The notes: generated by a model not told the origin, from the letters alone. 64,000 nt of DNA from Nocardioides silvaticus (GCF_003160695.1 NZ_QGDD01000001.1:186001-250000); one strand, 5' to 3'; shown: positions 45,451 to 55,213, counted from the stretch's first letter. Numbers and translations are program-made.

Positions 45451-46580
45451 TCCACTTCTCCCCCGGCCTCGATCACGATCTCGGTGCCGTCAGTCGACGC
45501 GACGGCAGGAGCCGGCCAGTGGTCGGCGGCCAACGACGTTGCGGCAGCCTCCAAGGACTCAACTAGACGCGATTCCAGCTCTGGCAGCCGTCCAACAATC
45601 GAGGCGACATCGTCGACCCGAGACCGTGGATCGGCCTCGCGTTTGACCGCGGCTCGTGCGGCGTCGGTCCAGGTCTGCGCACAGTGGGCGGCTTCGTTCG
45701 CAAGGTCTGCGGTCGCGGGGTCACCGGTCAGCCGTGCGACCTCTGCGCAGCCGTCGGCGACCAGACGGCGGAAGAGCCCGCCGCCGGTTCCTGCTTTCTC
45801 GATGAAGGCGCCGAGGCTGAACAGCAGGATCTCGAGCTCGTTGTCGGGAAGTTCCGCCCAGTTCGCAACGTCCTCGGCGACCAGAGAAACTGCTTCCATG
45901 CCTTCAGCGCCGACGGCCGCCGTGGTGGGTTCGGCGATGCTGTGGGCCGACGGATCGCGCATGTTGGCTGCAGACTGACTGAAGGCATCTGCCGCGATTT
46001 CCGCGATGGCGGGCAGCGAACGGGGCCAGGTGATCCGGTAGGTGCAGTGGCGCGTGGGCTGCGGGAACGCGGTGGAGGACCGTGCCCGAGCCAACGCTTC
46101 GAATGGAACTTCCTGGACCTCCGCGCGGTCGTTGTCCACGACGAAGGCGAGCTTCTTCTCCTCGTCGTAGCCGATGACCACGATGTCGTGGCGGCTCATC
46201 TGCAGCTGGACCCGCAGGTAGGGCAGTTCGGCGATGTCCCCCCACACGAGGCTGGGTCTCCCGGCGTCGAGTTCGTCTCGGACCCACGACCATCCCGCCT
46301 CCGGATCGTCGGTGGTGAGGACGTGCACAAGGCCGCCGAGTCGTGCCGGTAGGTCTACTTCGAAGTCGGCGCCTCGTCCCACCAGATACAGCGGCGGGAA
46401 GAGTTCGCTCGATCGGAGGTAGGACAGCCCCAGGGCGCCGCCGAGCACGAACACCAGGCCCTCGTCAGGCGGCCCGTCCCAACCGAGACCGTGCCAGTGC
46501 AGTAGATCGCGCATTGCGCCCGAGCCGCAGTGCCCTCCCATCCGATGCGGGTAATCCCGGATCATGATTCTTCGGGGCAT
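45447..46580 (-). CDS. BtrH_N/DUF4872-type papain-like protein, copy 1
   Basis: 377 residues, ATG 46580 with AAGGA at 6 nt. The N-terminus YPHRMGGHCGSGAMRDLLHW carries the likely nucleophile C18; SRHDIVVIGYDEE supplies a His and VVDNDRAEVQEVPFEALARA an Asp, a papain-like triad. This matches the BtrH N-terminal domain with DUF4872. BtrH moves an amino-acyl chain from a carrier protein in butirosin biosynthesis, so acyl transfer from a thioester is possible here. The C-terminal 150 residues are helical. A close relative at 56038-57150 shares most of the N-terminal wording. Confidence 0.8.
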   Translation of the reverse strand: MPRRIMIRDYPHRMGGHCGSGAMRDLLHWHGLGWDGPPDEGLVFVLGGALGLSYLRSSELFPPLYLVGRGADFEVDLPARLGGLVHVLTTDDPEAGWSWVRDELDAGRPSLVWGDIAELPYLRVQLQMSRHDIVVIGYDEEKKLAFVVDNDRAEVQEVPFEALARARSSTAFPQPTRHCTYRITWPRSLPAIAEIAADAFSQSAANMRDPSAHSIAEPTTAAVGAEGMEAVSLVAEDVANWAELPDNELEILLFSLGAFIEKAGTGGGLFRRLVADGCAEVARLTGDPATADLANEAAHCAQTWTDAARAAVKREADPRSRVDDVASIVGRLPELESRLVESLEAAATSLAADHWPAPAVASTDGTEIVIEAGGEVE

Positions 46581-46737
46581 GTGACGTCCTTCTCGTGTGG
46601 CCGGATCGTGGAGACGGGCTTCGTTGTTCCGGTATCGACCCAGGCACTCCTGGCGGTCATGTCGACGTCGACGAGCAAGGCCGAGTCTGTTCTAAGGGCC
46701 GAGCAGAGAGCGAAGGCCGACCATCCGGACTCGAACT

Positions 46738-47460
46738 TCATTCACGCGACCCGCCCGCTGGCGAGATGGGCGATGCATTGGAACGGATCTGACTCGTCGG
46801 CCTCAGCGAGAAAGTGTCGTCGACCGCATGCGCGGAGGCATCCACCATCGATCCATAGGTATTGCGAAGCTCGATCAGGATCTCAGCCAGGGGCAGGTCG
46901 TCGTAGAGACCGCGCTCGTGGACGTATTCCATGTGCTGGGTTCCGTCAGCCGTGAAGGCGTGCATGAGCGCGTCGTGCTCACCGTCGAACTCCACCGGCG
47001 GAACACCGAAACGAGCACACAGTTCGACGTTGAACGCCGGAGTGGCCTTGAGCCACTTCCCGTCGACGTGGAGACTGCTGTATCCGTGGTAGACGAACAG
47101 GTCCGTGCCGCCCATGAGCGTTCGCAATGACTGGGTTTGCAGATGGTTGCGGACATCGGCGAAACCCAAACGCGCCGGAATGCCTACCGCGCGGCACACC
47201 GCAGTCAGCAGCACGGCTTTCGGGACGCAGTAGGCGCGGCCGGTCTGAAGCACGAAACTCGCCCGGTAGTGGGCTGGATCGGCCGACACGGTGTACGGGT
47301 CGTACCAGACCTGGTCACGGACGGCAGCGAACAGTCGTCTCGCTTTCTCCGTGTCGGTCCTCGCGTCACCGACCGTGGCAGCGGTGAAGTCGCGGACCTC
47401 CTCGTGCTCGAAGTCGAGAAATTCCGTCGGCTCTAGGTAGGACGCAAGTATCTGACTCAT
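46738..47460 (-). CDS. Transglutaminase-like protein
   Basis: 240 residues from ATG 47460; it shares the ATGA overlap with the P450 gene upstream. Core: RAYCVPKAVLLTAVCRAVGI with catalytic C78, then FVYHGYSSLHVDGKWLKATP with H125. The third residue of the triad sits in the KATPAFN region, where Asp is replaced. The family includes cysteine proteases, amidases and acyltransferases as well as true transglutaminases. Its place between a P450 and a BtrH_N-like gene suggests amide chemistry on the same product. 157 bp of non-coding DNA follow before the BtrH_N-like gene. Confidence 0.8.
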   Translation of the reverse strand: MSQILASYLEPTEFLDFEHEEVRDFTAATVGDARTDTEKARRLFAAVRDQVWYDPYTVSADPAHYRASFVLQTGRAYCVPKAVLLTAVCRAVGIPARLGFADVRNHLQTQSLRTLMGGTDLFVYHGYSSLHVDGKWLKATPAFNVELCARFGVPPVEFDGEHDALMHAFTADGTQHMEYVHERGLYDDLPLAEILIELRNTYGSMVDASAHAVDDTFSLRPTSQIRSNASPISPAGGSRE

Positions 47461-48917
47461 CGGCGCTCCAGGGTGACCGGCAACCCATCGACGGGAATCG
47501 GTAGTGAGGTGTTGTCCCACCTGACTTCGTAGCCGTCGGGGACCGTCCAGCTGTAGGTACGCAGCATCTGGTGCAGGATGGCCTTGACCTCCAGGGTCCC
47601 GAAGTGGAGACCAATGCACTTGTGCACCCCGCCACCGAACGGGATCCACCCGAAGCGGTGGTGTTGGTCTTCCCGCCGCGGCTCGCTGAAGCGTCCCGGG
47701 TCGAATGTGTCGGGGTCGGTCCAGCATGACTCGTCGAAGTGATTGGCGGCCGGAGCGACGGCAACCAACGTGTCTGCTGGAATGTGGCTCCCGGCAATCT
47801 CGACGTCCTCGACGGTCTTGCGCATGACGATCGGCACGGGCGCCACCAGGCGCAGCGTTTCCTTGATCACCAGATCGAGAGTCGCCAGCGACTCCAGGTC
47901 GACGATGTTCGGGGTCCGGTCGCCGAGTCGGTCGGACTCGGCCCTGGCCTGCTCCTGCCACGCCGGGTGCTTGGCGAGGAAGTAGGCGGCCGCCGCAGTG
48001 GTGATGGTCGAGGTGTCGTGGGCGGCCATCATCAAGAAGATCATGTGGTTGATGACGTCCTCATCGGTGAAGGCGTCCCCTTCAGCGGTCTGCGCATGGC
48101 ACAGTCCCGCGAACAGGTCGCCGTCCTGACCCTCGCGGGCAGCAGGCAGATGTTGTGCGAAGTAGGCCTCCAGCACTGCTCGCCCACGCACACCAGCTCG
48201 CCAGCGTGTCCCCGGCAGCGGTATCCGCACGATCGAGCTGGCTGCCCGTACGGTCGACACGAAGGCGTCGTTGATCGCATCGGTGTCCTCGTTCCCGCCT
48301 CGCCCCGCCATGAAGACGTCCGTGGCAACGTCGAGAGTCAGGCTCTTGAGCAGGGGGTAGAGGCGGTTGGACGTGCCGGCGGTCCAGCCTTGGATGTTCG
48401 CCTCGACGGTCGGTCCGAGTTGGTCGACGTATCCGGCAAGCCGGTCACGGGTGAACGCTTCCTGCATGATGCGTCGATGCATCTTGTGTTCGTCGAAGCT
48501 CATCAGCATCAGGCCACGGTGGAAAAACGCGTCGATGAGATAGGTCCAGCCGTCCTGGGAGAAGGACCTCGCCTTGGTGGTCAGTGCTTCTTGTGTGGCC
48601 TCGGGGCCGGCCACCGCCACCACCTTGGTGCCGAACGCCCCCATCCAGGACACCGGACCGAAGCGCCTGTATCTGGCACGCGTGAAGTCCGACCCGAAGC
48701 GGATGTAGTCCACGGTGTGTCCGAGGAGAGGGAGTCCGGCGGTCCCTTGGACGGGCTTGAGTCCGGAGCCTTCCGGAGCTGGGGCGAGCTCGTAGACCGG
48801 CCACCGGTCGCTTGCCTCGCGCAGGGCAGCGTCCCATCGACTCGGTAGCGGCGCCAGGAGCAACGACGAGAGCCGGTCGCGCCTCTTCGTGATTACTCGT
48901 GGGAAGAGGTTCGTCAC
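47457..48917 (-). CDS. Cytochrome P450 (second of the alkane-hydroxylase operon)
   Basis: 486 residues from GTG 48917 with AGGA at 6 nt. I-helix MMAAHDTSTITT (oxygen activation), K-helix ETLRL (ExxR) and haem loop FGGGVHKCIG with C434 as iron ligand. The N-terminal 70 residues include GTAGLPLLGHTVDYI, a proline-rich start typical of CYP51-like and related actinobacterial P450s. The start of a third electron-transfer partner is not seen, so it likely shares the ferredoxin and reductase coded upstream. Substrate unknown. Confidence 0.86.
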   Translation of the reverse strand: MTNLFPRVITKRRDRLSSLLLAPLPSRWDAALREASDRWPVYELAPAPEGSGLKPVQGTAGLPLLGHTVDYIRFGSDFTRARYRRFGPVSWMGAFGTKVVAVAGPEATQEALTTKARSFSQDGWTYLIDAFFHRGLMLMSFDEHKMHRRIMQEAFTRDRLAGYVDQLGPTVEANIQGWTAGTSNRLYPLLKSLTLDVATDVFMAGRGGNEDTDAINDAFVSTVRAASSIVRIPLPGTRWRAGVRGRAVLEAYFAQHLPAAREGQDGDLFAGLCHAQTAEGDAFTDEDVINHMIFLMMAAHDTSTITTAAAAYFLAKHPAWQEQARAESDRLGDRTPNIVDLESLATLDLVIKETLRLVAPVPIVMRKTVEDVEIAGSHIPADTLVAVAPAANHFDESCWTDPDTFDPGRFSEPRREDQHHRFGWIPFGGGVHKCIGLHFGTLEVKAILHQMLRTYSWTVPDGYEVRWDNTSLPIPVDGLPVTLERR

Positions 48918-48979
48918 TTGATGTCCTATCTATGAGCGTTCCCGGTGGTCAGCAATGGAGGCGCACTACGCCGCTCGGC

Positions 48980-50197
48980 CTACCCCCGTACGTCGGTCAG
49001 ATCTGGGGCAGCCAACTCCGCCCGCCCCAGCAGCGGAGCACCTTGCGCCAGGAGCCGCTTGGTCATCATGAACTCACGGGGACGGTTCACGCAGTCCGCG
49101 GCGATCAGCACACCTTGGCGGAGGTAGAAGCAGGTGAAGTCGCGGTCTTGACGGGGATCACCGCTGAGAACGACTTCGTCGTAACCGGTGTTGAGTCCGG
49201 CGATCTGGAGCTTGACGTCGTACTGATCTGACCAGAACCACGGAAGCGCAGTGATTTCTTTGGCCTTCCCACAGAGGGTGGCGGCGGCCACCTTGGCCTG
49301 CTCCCCCGCGCTCGGTACGCACTCGAGACGAACTCGACGACCGTGACTGGCCATGGTGCGGCTCGTGCAATCGCCGGCCGCAACGATGCCGGGGTCGCTC
49401 GTGCGGGCTCGATCGTCAATCGCGATGCCGTTGTCGACAACCAGGCCTGATGCCGAGGCGAGTTCGGTGTTCGGCTCAACACCGATGCCCACGATGACGA
49501 AGTCAGCACGAATTGATTCGCCGCCCGACAGGAGCACTTCGCGGACCTGGGTGTCCCCGGCGATGGCCTCGACAAGTGCATTCGTCCGAATGCCGACGCC
49601 CGCATCTCGGTGGATCCGCTCGAAGAATGCTGAGACCTCGGGGGCCGTCACTCGTTCGAGGACACGCTCGGTCGCCTCGAGCACGGTGACGTCGAGCCCC
49701 AACGCGCGCAACGACGCGGCTGTCTCCAGCCCGACGTAGCCCCCGCCGACGATGACGGCTCGCTGTCCGGGCGAGGCGGCCCCACGGATCAGCTCGACGT
49801 CCTTGGCGGTGCGCAGGTAGTAGACCCCGCCAAGAAGGGCGCCAGGTACGAGGAGCCGTCGCGGACGAGCACCGGTGCACAAGGCAAGCTTGTCGTAGCC
49901 CAGCGACTCGCCGTTGCCCAGCACCAGGTGACCAGCGGTGCGGTCGATCGACTTGATCGTCGCATCCAGAAGCTGAATCTCCTGCTTGGCGTAGAACGCT
50001 GCGCTACGGATCGCCAGATCCTCAAGGGTGCTCTTGCCCGCCAGCAGGGCCTTCGACAGGGGCGGGCGTTGGTAGGGCAGCGCCGACTCATCGCCCACCA
50101 GGACGACCTCCCCGGTCCACCCCTCCTGGCGCAGACTCGCTGCGAGCTGCGCGCCGGCATGGCTTGCGCCGACGATCACCGCTCGCGGCCCGGTCAT
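48980..50197 (-). CDS. FAD-dependent ferredoxin reductase
   Basis: 405 residues, ATG 50197, overlapping the CYP153 stop by 4 nt. FAD-binding GASHAGAQLAASLR at the N-terminus, an NAD(H)-binding Gly-rich motif VIVGGGYVGLETAASLR in the middle, and a second FAD motif VAAGDCTSR. This is the layout of putidaredoxin-reductase-like proteins. It would pass electrons from NADH to the 2Fe-2S ferredoxin and then to CYP153. Confidence 0.88.
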   Translation of the reverse strand: MTGPRAVIVGASHAGAQLAASLRQEGWTGEVVLVGDESALPYQRPPLSKALLAGKSTLEDLAIRSAAFYAKQEIQLLDATIKSIDRTAGHLVLGNGESLGYDKLALCTGARPRRLLVPGALLGGVYYLRTAKDVELIRGAASPGQRAVIVGGGYVGLETAASLRALGLDVTVLEATERVLERVTAPEVSAFFERIHRDAGVGIRTNALVEAIAGDTQVREVLLSGGESIRADFVIVGIGVEPNTELASASGLVVDNGIAIDDRARTSDPGIVAAGDCTSRTMASHGRRVRLECVPSAGEQAKVAAATLCGKAKEITALPWFWSDQYDVKLQIAGLNTGYDEVVLSGDPRQDRDFTCFYLRQGVLIAADCVNRPREFMMTKRLLAQGAPLLGRAELAAPDLTDVRG

Positions 50198-51585
50198 GCG
50201 CCGGCCTTCGGGGTGAGACGGACCATCAACTCACTGATGCCGCGTACGAAGTTTGACTGCACGTACTCCGGCTCGCCCACTACCTCGATCTCCTCGAAGC
50301 GCGGGAGCAGTTCCTCCCACAGGACCCGCAACTGCAGCTCGGCCAGCCGGTTCCCCATGCAGCGGTGGACGCCGAAGCCGAAGGAGATGTGGTTGCGCGC
50401 GTTGGCCCGATCGATGATCAGCTCGTCAGGCCGATCGAAGACGGCGGCGTCGCGGTTGCCCGAGGCGTACCACATCACGACCTTGTCGCCCTCACGGATG
50501 AACTGACCGTTCAGGATGGTGTCGACCTTGGCGATCCGGCGCATGTAGGCGAGCGGAGTCTGCCAACGGATGACCTCCGAGACCATGTTGGGGATGAGGT
50601 CAGGGTTGGCCTTCAGCTTCTCGAACTGATCCGGGAACTGGTTGAGCGCAAGGACACCACCACTCATCGAGTTGCGGGTCGTGTCGTTGCCTCCGACGAT
50701 CAGCAACACCAGGTTTCCGAGGAACTCCATCGGGCGGTCGATGAGGTCCTTGGTGTTCTCGTTGCTCTGCAGCATGGTGATCAGGTCGAAGCCGGGTTCC
50801 TCCCCGGCAGCAGTCCGGGCGGCCTTATCGTGCCAGAGGGCGCTCAGACCTCGCGCCATGTCGCGCATGCCGCGGAAGACCTCGTCGTTGTCCGAGGGAC
50901 CGCCGTTGGCCTGCTCCATTGACGACGCAAGATCCGACCAGTAGGTGAGCTGGTGTCGTTGCTCGTACGGGAAGTCCAGCAAGGTGGCGAGCATGCGGCC
51001 GGTCAGCTCGATCGATACGCGCTGCACCCAGTTGAAGGGCTCGCCCACCGGAAGGTTGTCCAGCACCTCTCGAACGCGCTCTCTGATGAGACCCTCCATC
51101 TCGCGCAGGTTCTTCGGCGCTACGACGCCTTGGACCGCCTGCCGCTGCAGGTCGTGCCGCGGCGGGTCCATCGCGATGAACATCTCGATATCGAGGAAAC
51201 GAGGTGGCACGCCGATGACAATCAAGGGTTCGGCAGAGAAGACATCATGGTTCTTGTCAACGGCGATGATGTCGGCGTGCCGAGTGACAGACCAGAACGG
51301 CCCGAACGGGCTGTTGGGCTGGTAGTGGACGGGGGCTTCGTTGCGCAGACGCTCGAAGTAGGACTTCCACCGGCCCTGCCGGTACATGAACGGATTGCTC
51401 ATGTCGATGTCCGCGAGCTCGATCTCCTCGACCGGCGGGATGGGGCTCTCGACAAACATTCTCCTGCCGTTGGTCCCCGTCACCCACCTCCTGGTTTTGT
51501 CGTAAAGATGCGCGCCCTGAATCTGCCGCTCCATCGGGATGGTTGCCTGGACCTTGGCGGTGACCGCCTCAGGAATCTTCATCAC
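50194..51585 (-). CDS. CYP153-family alkane terminal hydroxylase
   Basis: 463 residues, ATG 51585. Strong family wording: DIDMSNPFMYRQGRWKSYFE, then FIAMDPPRHDLQRQAVQGVV, and LVLLIVGGNDTTRNSMSGGV (I-helix with GGNDTT); haem loop FGFGVHRCMG with C409. These are hallmark segments of CYP153 enzymes, which hydroxylate the terminal carbon of medium-chain alkanes or related chains. It lies between its ferredoxin (18 nt upstream) and its reductase (4-nt overlap), the usual CYP153 operon content. Confidence 0.92.
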   Translation of the reverse strand: MMKIPEAVTAKVQATIPMERQIQGAHLYDKTRRWVTGTNGRRMFVESPIPPVEEIELADIDMSNPFMYRQGRWKSYFERLRNEAPVHYQPNSPFGPFWSVTRHADIIAVDKNHDVFSAEPLIVIGVPPRFLDIEMFIAMDPPRHDLQRQAVQGVVAPKNLREMEGLIRERVREVLDNLPVGEPFNWVQRVSIELTGRMLATLLDFPYEQRHQLTYWSDLASSMEQANGGPSDNDEVFRGMRDMARGLSALWHDKAARTAAGEEPGFDLITMLQSNENTKDLIDRPMEFLGNLVLLIVGGNDTTRNSMSGGVLALNQFPDQFEKLKANPDLIPNMVSEVIRWQTPLAYMRRIAKVDTILNGQFIREGDKVVMWYASGNRDAAVFDRPDELIIDRANARNHISFGFGVHRCMGNRLAELQLRVLWEELLPRFEEIEVVGEPEYVQSNFVRGISELMVRLTPKAGA

Positions 51586-51604
51586 TTCTACCCGTTCTCG
51601 CTGG

Positions 51605-51925
51605 TCACATCTGGAATTCAGGGAGCCGGACTGTCAGCCCGTCCCATGCGTCGCAGACCGCCATCTGGCACGACAGTCGGGAGGTCGGTTCACGCTCGGG
51701 GTTCATCGCGAGCATCTGCTCCTCATCGGGACCGGAGAGCCCGACCCGCTCCGACCACTGAGGGTCAACAATGACGTGGCAGGTCCCGCAGGCAGCCTCT
51801 CCGCCGCAGTCACCGTCGACGCCGGGCACCGCGTTGTTGGTCGCGACCTGCATCAACGACTGCCCTTCGTCCAGGGACGCCGTGTGTGTCTCGCCGTCGT
51901 GCGACACGAACGAAACCATTGCCAT
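51605..51925 (-). CDS. 2Fe-2S ferredoxin of the CYP153 system
   Basis: 106 residues from ATG 51925 with AGGAG at 6 nt; a TTG at 51931 is less likely. The cluster ligands are in DCGGEAACGTC and a later SCQMAVC, the C-x5-C-x2-C...C layout of putidaredoxin/adrenodoxin-type proteins. First gene of the operon, likely the electron carrier to CYP153 and perhaps to the second P450. Confidence 0.9.
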   Translation of the reverse strand: MAMVSFVSHDGETHTASLDEGQSLMQVATNNAVPGVDGDCGGEAACGTCHVIVDPQWSERVGLSGPDEEQMLAMNPEREPTSRLSCQMAVCDAWDGLTVRLPEFQM

Positions 51926-52047
51926 GATCAACTCCTGATGCGATGTCGGGGCCCAAAGCCTTAGTGCCGACTCTTGTCGCGGATGCTGGTCGTGGCTATG
52001 TTCACCCGGGCCATATAGTTGTGAGTTCGGCTCAGGGAAGGGGTTCG
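51926..52047. promoter_or_regulatory. Divergent promoter region, AraC gene / CYP153 operon
   Basis: 122 bp between ferredoxin and AraC starts. A -10-like TATAGT lies at 52014-52019 ahead of the regulator, without a clear -35. AraC binding sites are expected here for activation of the hydroxylase operon, but I cannot define the repeat. Confidence 0.5.
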
Positions 52048-53058
52048 ATGACCCTCAGCGAAGCGGGTGTGCCCTACACCGCATTCGCGCAGCTGCTCGA
52101 GAGCCAGGCACTCGGCGCGGACGCTGTCGCACGGTTCCGCGCCATCATGGATCGCGAAGGCGTCACCGAGGCGACCTTGCTGCAGGACGACGCCCAGGTC
52201 CCGGTGCGGTGGTTCCGGGAGGTCTATCCCACGCTTGACACTGAACATGCCACCGACCTCGGCCACACGTTCGCAGAACAGGCTCAGTTGACCTCTTTCG
52301 GCCCGCTAAGCCTCCCGCTGATCAGCGCAGGATCAGTAGCCGAGATCATGGAGCTGCTCACGTACCTTCCCTTGATCACGACAGCCGTCACCACACGATT
52401 CCATCCGAGCGTTGACGGCCTCACCGTCGGGCTGACGGGCCATATCGGTGATCCAGATCTGGACTGCTTGCTCGTCACCTACTGCGGCTCGGCGCTGCAA
52501 CGATTGATCCACATGCTGGTCGGCGACGAGTCAACCGTCAAACTGCACACCAGCTGGCCGGCGCCCGCCTCCATAGCTCAACACGACCACCCACGCGGGC
52601 ACTTGATTGCCAACGCCTCGATGACGTTCGTCCACGTGCCGACTGAGACGCTGAACGAGGTCTGTCGGTTCTCCGATCCCGTTGCATATCGCCTCGCAAT
52701 TGCCGATCTGCGGGAGTCCCTCGAGCACAAGATCGAGCCAACATCCTACTCGGACAAGGTACGGATGTCGCTGGACGAGGCTCGTGAACTGAAGACCTGT
52801 CAGACGGTCGCAGATGAGCTGTCGATGTCCGCCAGCACTCTCAAGCGGCGCCTCCAAGAAGAGGGCACCACGTTCCGCGACTTGCTCGAGACGTCATTGT
52901 TGGAACGCGCCACGCTGCGGCTGCTCGACCGATCTGCGTCGGTCAGCGAGGTCGCCATCGACCTCGGGTACAGCGACCTCACCAACTTCTCGCATGCCTT
53001 CAAGAGGTGGACTGGCCAGTCTCCGAGGCAGTTTCGAGAATCGTGCCAGAGCTGGTGA
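52048..53058 (+). CDS. AraC-family regulator of the CYP153 operon
   Basis: 336 residues from ATG 52048 with AAGGGG upstream. N-terminal ligand-binding part (Arabinose_bd-like: YTAFAQLLESQALGADAVAR onward) and C-terminal double HTH: ADELSMSASTLKRRLQEEGT, then VSEVAIDLGYSDLTNFSHAF and KRWTGQSPRQFR. AraC proteins of this build sit beside CYP153 and alkB genes and activate them with substrate. Divergent from the operon it probably controls. Confidence 0.88.
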   Translation: MTLSEAGVPYTAFAQLLESQALGADAVARFRAIMDREGVTEATLLQDDAQVPVRWFREVYPTLDTEHATDLGHTFAEQAQLTSFGPLSLPLISAGSVAEIMELLTYLPLITTAVTTRFHPSVDGLTVGLTGHIGDPDLDCLLVTYCGSALQRLIHMLVGDESTVKLHTSWPAPASIAQHDHPRGHLIANASMTFVHVPTETLNEVCRFSDPVAYRLAIADLRESLEHKIEPTSYSDKVRMSLDEARELKTCQTVADELSMSASTLKRRLQEEGTTFRDLLETSLLERATLRLLDRSASVSEVAIDLGYSDLTNFSHAFKRWTGQSPRQFRESCQSW

Positions 53059-53761
53059 TCGATCCGTTCTGCGTCCGACTCGCTTACCCGCGGTGTCGAC
53101 AGCGACGACGGGCAGATGACTTTTCGTCCTCAACATAGTGACCGCCTCCCCGGCACGCCCGGGCTGAGTGTCTCGAGGTCGTCGGCCAACCTCCGGCGGG
53201 ATCGGCGTCGCCTTCTGAATCGCCAGACGACAAACCCGAGCCTTCATCAGCGCCGGAGGCAATTCCGAGCCCCACCTTGTTTCGTTACGCAATGTAATAT
53301 AGTTGGACGGTGTCAGCGACGGCGAGCTGTGCCCACCGATATGCATGGCATCTACATGCGTGGCGTTGCGAGGGCGTCGCACAACTTGGCGGCGACCTCT
53401 GCAGTGCCGATCTTCGGCAGAGGCCATCGCGACGATCGCCGTGTTGAGCACCGGCGAGAGCATCACCGACAGCAGCACCGTAACGACGAGCATCCATCTT
53501 CGTGATCGGCCTGCCGATGATGCCCGTCGCGTTCGTGCCCACGCTCTTCATCGGGCGGCGCGTCTGCGGCGTGCGGGGTACGAGCAGCTGGTCGAGCCGG
53601 CGAGCGCATAGTCGACGCGGTCGGCAAGGAGTTAGTTGTGCGGGTGAATCAAGCGCGGCCGCGGGAAGGCGGTTGGCCTATCAGCGAGCGACGGGCCTGG
53701 TTGCTGCAGGCTCGTTGCCGGGTGGTTCTTGGAGAGATGAACTATTGAGAGTGAGGCGCTC
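53059..53761. other. Non-coding stretch, perhaps with a membrane-protein remnant
   Basis: About 700 bp without a supported gene. On the minus strand around 53420-53540, GIIGRPITKM and, in another frame, LVVTVLLSVMLSPVLNTAIV look like pieces of one transporter. The rest is not recognisable. The last 100 bp are the leader of the MFS gene. Confidence 0.4.
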
Positions 53762-55213
53762 GTGACGGAGCAGGAACAAGCCCATCGTCAGCACTACAAC
53801 GTGACGCTCGCCGCGCTCACGTTTGCCGGCATCGCGTTTGCTCTGCAGCAGACGATGATCATCCCGGCCCTGCCGACCCTGCAGCGCGAGCTCGACACGA
53901 CGACCACCTGGGTCACCTGGCTCCTGACCGGGTTCCTTCTCAGTTCCTCCATCGCGACGCCGCTGCTGGGCAAGCTCGGCGACCAGCACGGTAAGGAGCG
54001 CCTGCTCTTGGTTAGCCTGGGCATCTTCTTCGTGGGCTGCGTGGGCGCGATCTTCGCCCAGAGCATCTGGATGCTGATCGCCTTTCGCATCCTGCAGGGC
54101 GCCGGCGGCGCCGTCTTCCCGCTCAGCTTTGCGATCATCAAGGACGAGTTCCCTGAGGAGAAGGTCGGGGTCGGGGTCGGGGTTGTCTCATCTGTGTTCG
54201 CGGTCGGCGGCGGCCTCGGGCTCGTGCTCTCTGGGGTGATCGTCGACAACCTCTCCTGGCGCTGGATTTTCGTCGTTGGGGCGATCGCGGTCGGGATCGC
54301 CGCTGTTCTCGTCGTCTTTTTCGTGCCCGAGTCGCCGGTCAAGACTCCGTCGCGGCTCGACGTTCCCGGAGCCATTCTCTTCTCGGGCGGACTGCTCTCC
54401 CTCCTGCTCGCGCTCACCGAAGGGAACAACTGGGGCTGGGGGTCCGGCCGCATCGTGGCGCTTCTCGTCGCATCGGCCGCGCTTCTTGTCGTTTGGGGCG
54501 CCTTCGAGCTTCGCGTCCCTGAGCCGATGGTCGATATGCGCATGCTCGCTCGGCGGCCGGTTCTCTTCTCGAATCTGACCGGCCTGATCGCGGGCTTTGC
54601 CATGTTCGGCTCCTTCGTGCTGATCCCGATCTTCGCCGAGACACCGCAGGGGCTTCCTGACTCGCTCGCACGCCTGGTCGGATACGGGTTCGGCGCGAGC
54701 ACGACGACCGCGGGGCTCTATCTGCTACCTGGCGCGCTCGCCGGGTTCGTCTCAGGTCCGCTCGCCGGCGTGCTCGGCCGGCGCTACGGGTCGAAATGGC
54801 CGATGGCGCTCGGGATGGCGATGGCTTCGGTCGGGCTCGCCATGTTCGCCCTCTGGCACGACCATCCCTGGCAGATCGTGCTGGGCATGATCGTGCTCGG
54901 TGGCGGTATCCCCTTCACCTTTGCGGCGATGGCGAAGGTCATCGTCGACTCGGTGCGGCCCAGCGAGACCGGAGTCGCGACGGGCATGAACACCGTGATG
55001 CGCACCGTCGGCGGCGTGATCGGCGGCCAGGTTGGGGCGGCGATCCTGACCGCCGACACGATCCGAAGGACAAACATCCCGGCCGAGTCGGCCTTTGTAA
55101 CCGCCTTCTCTATCGGAGCGGCAGCCGCCCTCGTCGCAGTGTTCGTCGCCCTCCTCGTCACTCCGCGCCTACCCCAGTCGCGGCACGTCCCCGTCGCAGA
55201 GGCAGTCGAATGA
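53762..55213 (+). CDS. MFS drug exporter (DHA2/EmrB-like)
   Basis: 483 residues from GTG 53762. Starts with a short polar tail and shows repeated membrane helices along its length, about 14. Motifs: LPTLQRELDTTTTWVTWLLT in the first loop region and LLGKLGDQHGKERLL, the MFS motif A between helices 2 and 3. This is the proton-driven multidrug exporter layout. A MarR gene follows with an ATGA overlap and presumably controls it. Confidence 0.87.
   Translation: MTEQEQAHRQHYNVTLAALTFAGIAFALQQTMIIPALPTLQRELDTTTTWVTWLLTGFLLSSSIATPLLGKLGDQHGKERLLLVSLGIFFVGCVGAIFAQSIWMLIAFRILQGAGGAVFPLSFAIIKDEFPEEKVGVGVGVVSSVFAVGGGLGLVLSGVIVDNLSWRWIFVVGAIAVGIAAVLVVFFVPESPVKTPSRLDVPGAILFSGGLLSLLLALTEGNNWGWGSGRIVALLVASAALLVVWGAFELRVPEPMVDMRMLARRPVLFSNLTGLIAGFAMFGSFVLIPIFAETPQGLPDSLARLVGYGFGASTTTAGLYLLPGALAGFVSGPLAGVLGRRYGSKWPMALGMAMASVGLAMFALWHDHPWQIVLGMIVLGGGIPFTFAAMAKVIVDSVRPSETGVATGMNTVMRTVGGVIGGQVGAAILTADTIRRTNIPAESAFVTAFSIGAAAALVAVFVALLVTPRLPQSRHVPVAEAVE

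Noticed and set aside
53285-53551. Minus-strand ORF with a membrane-like end
   Set aside because: Broken over two frames and no start site; noted only as possible remnant.
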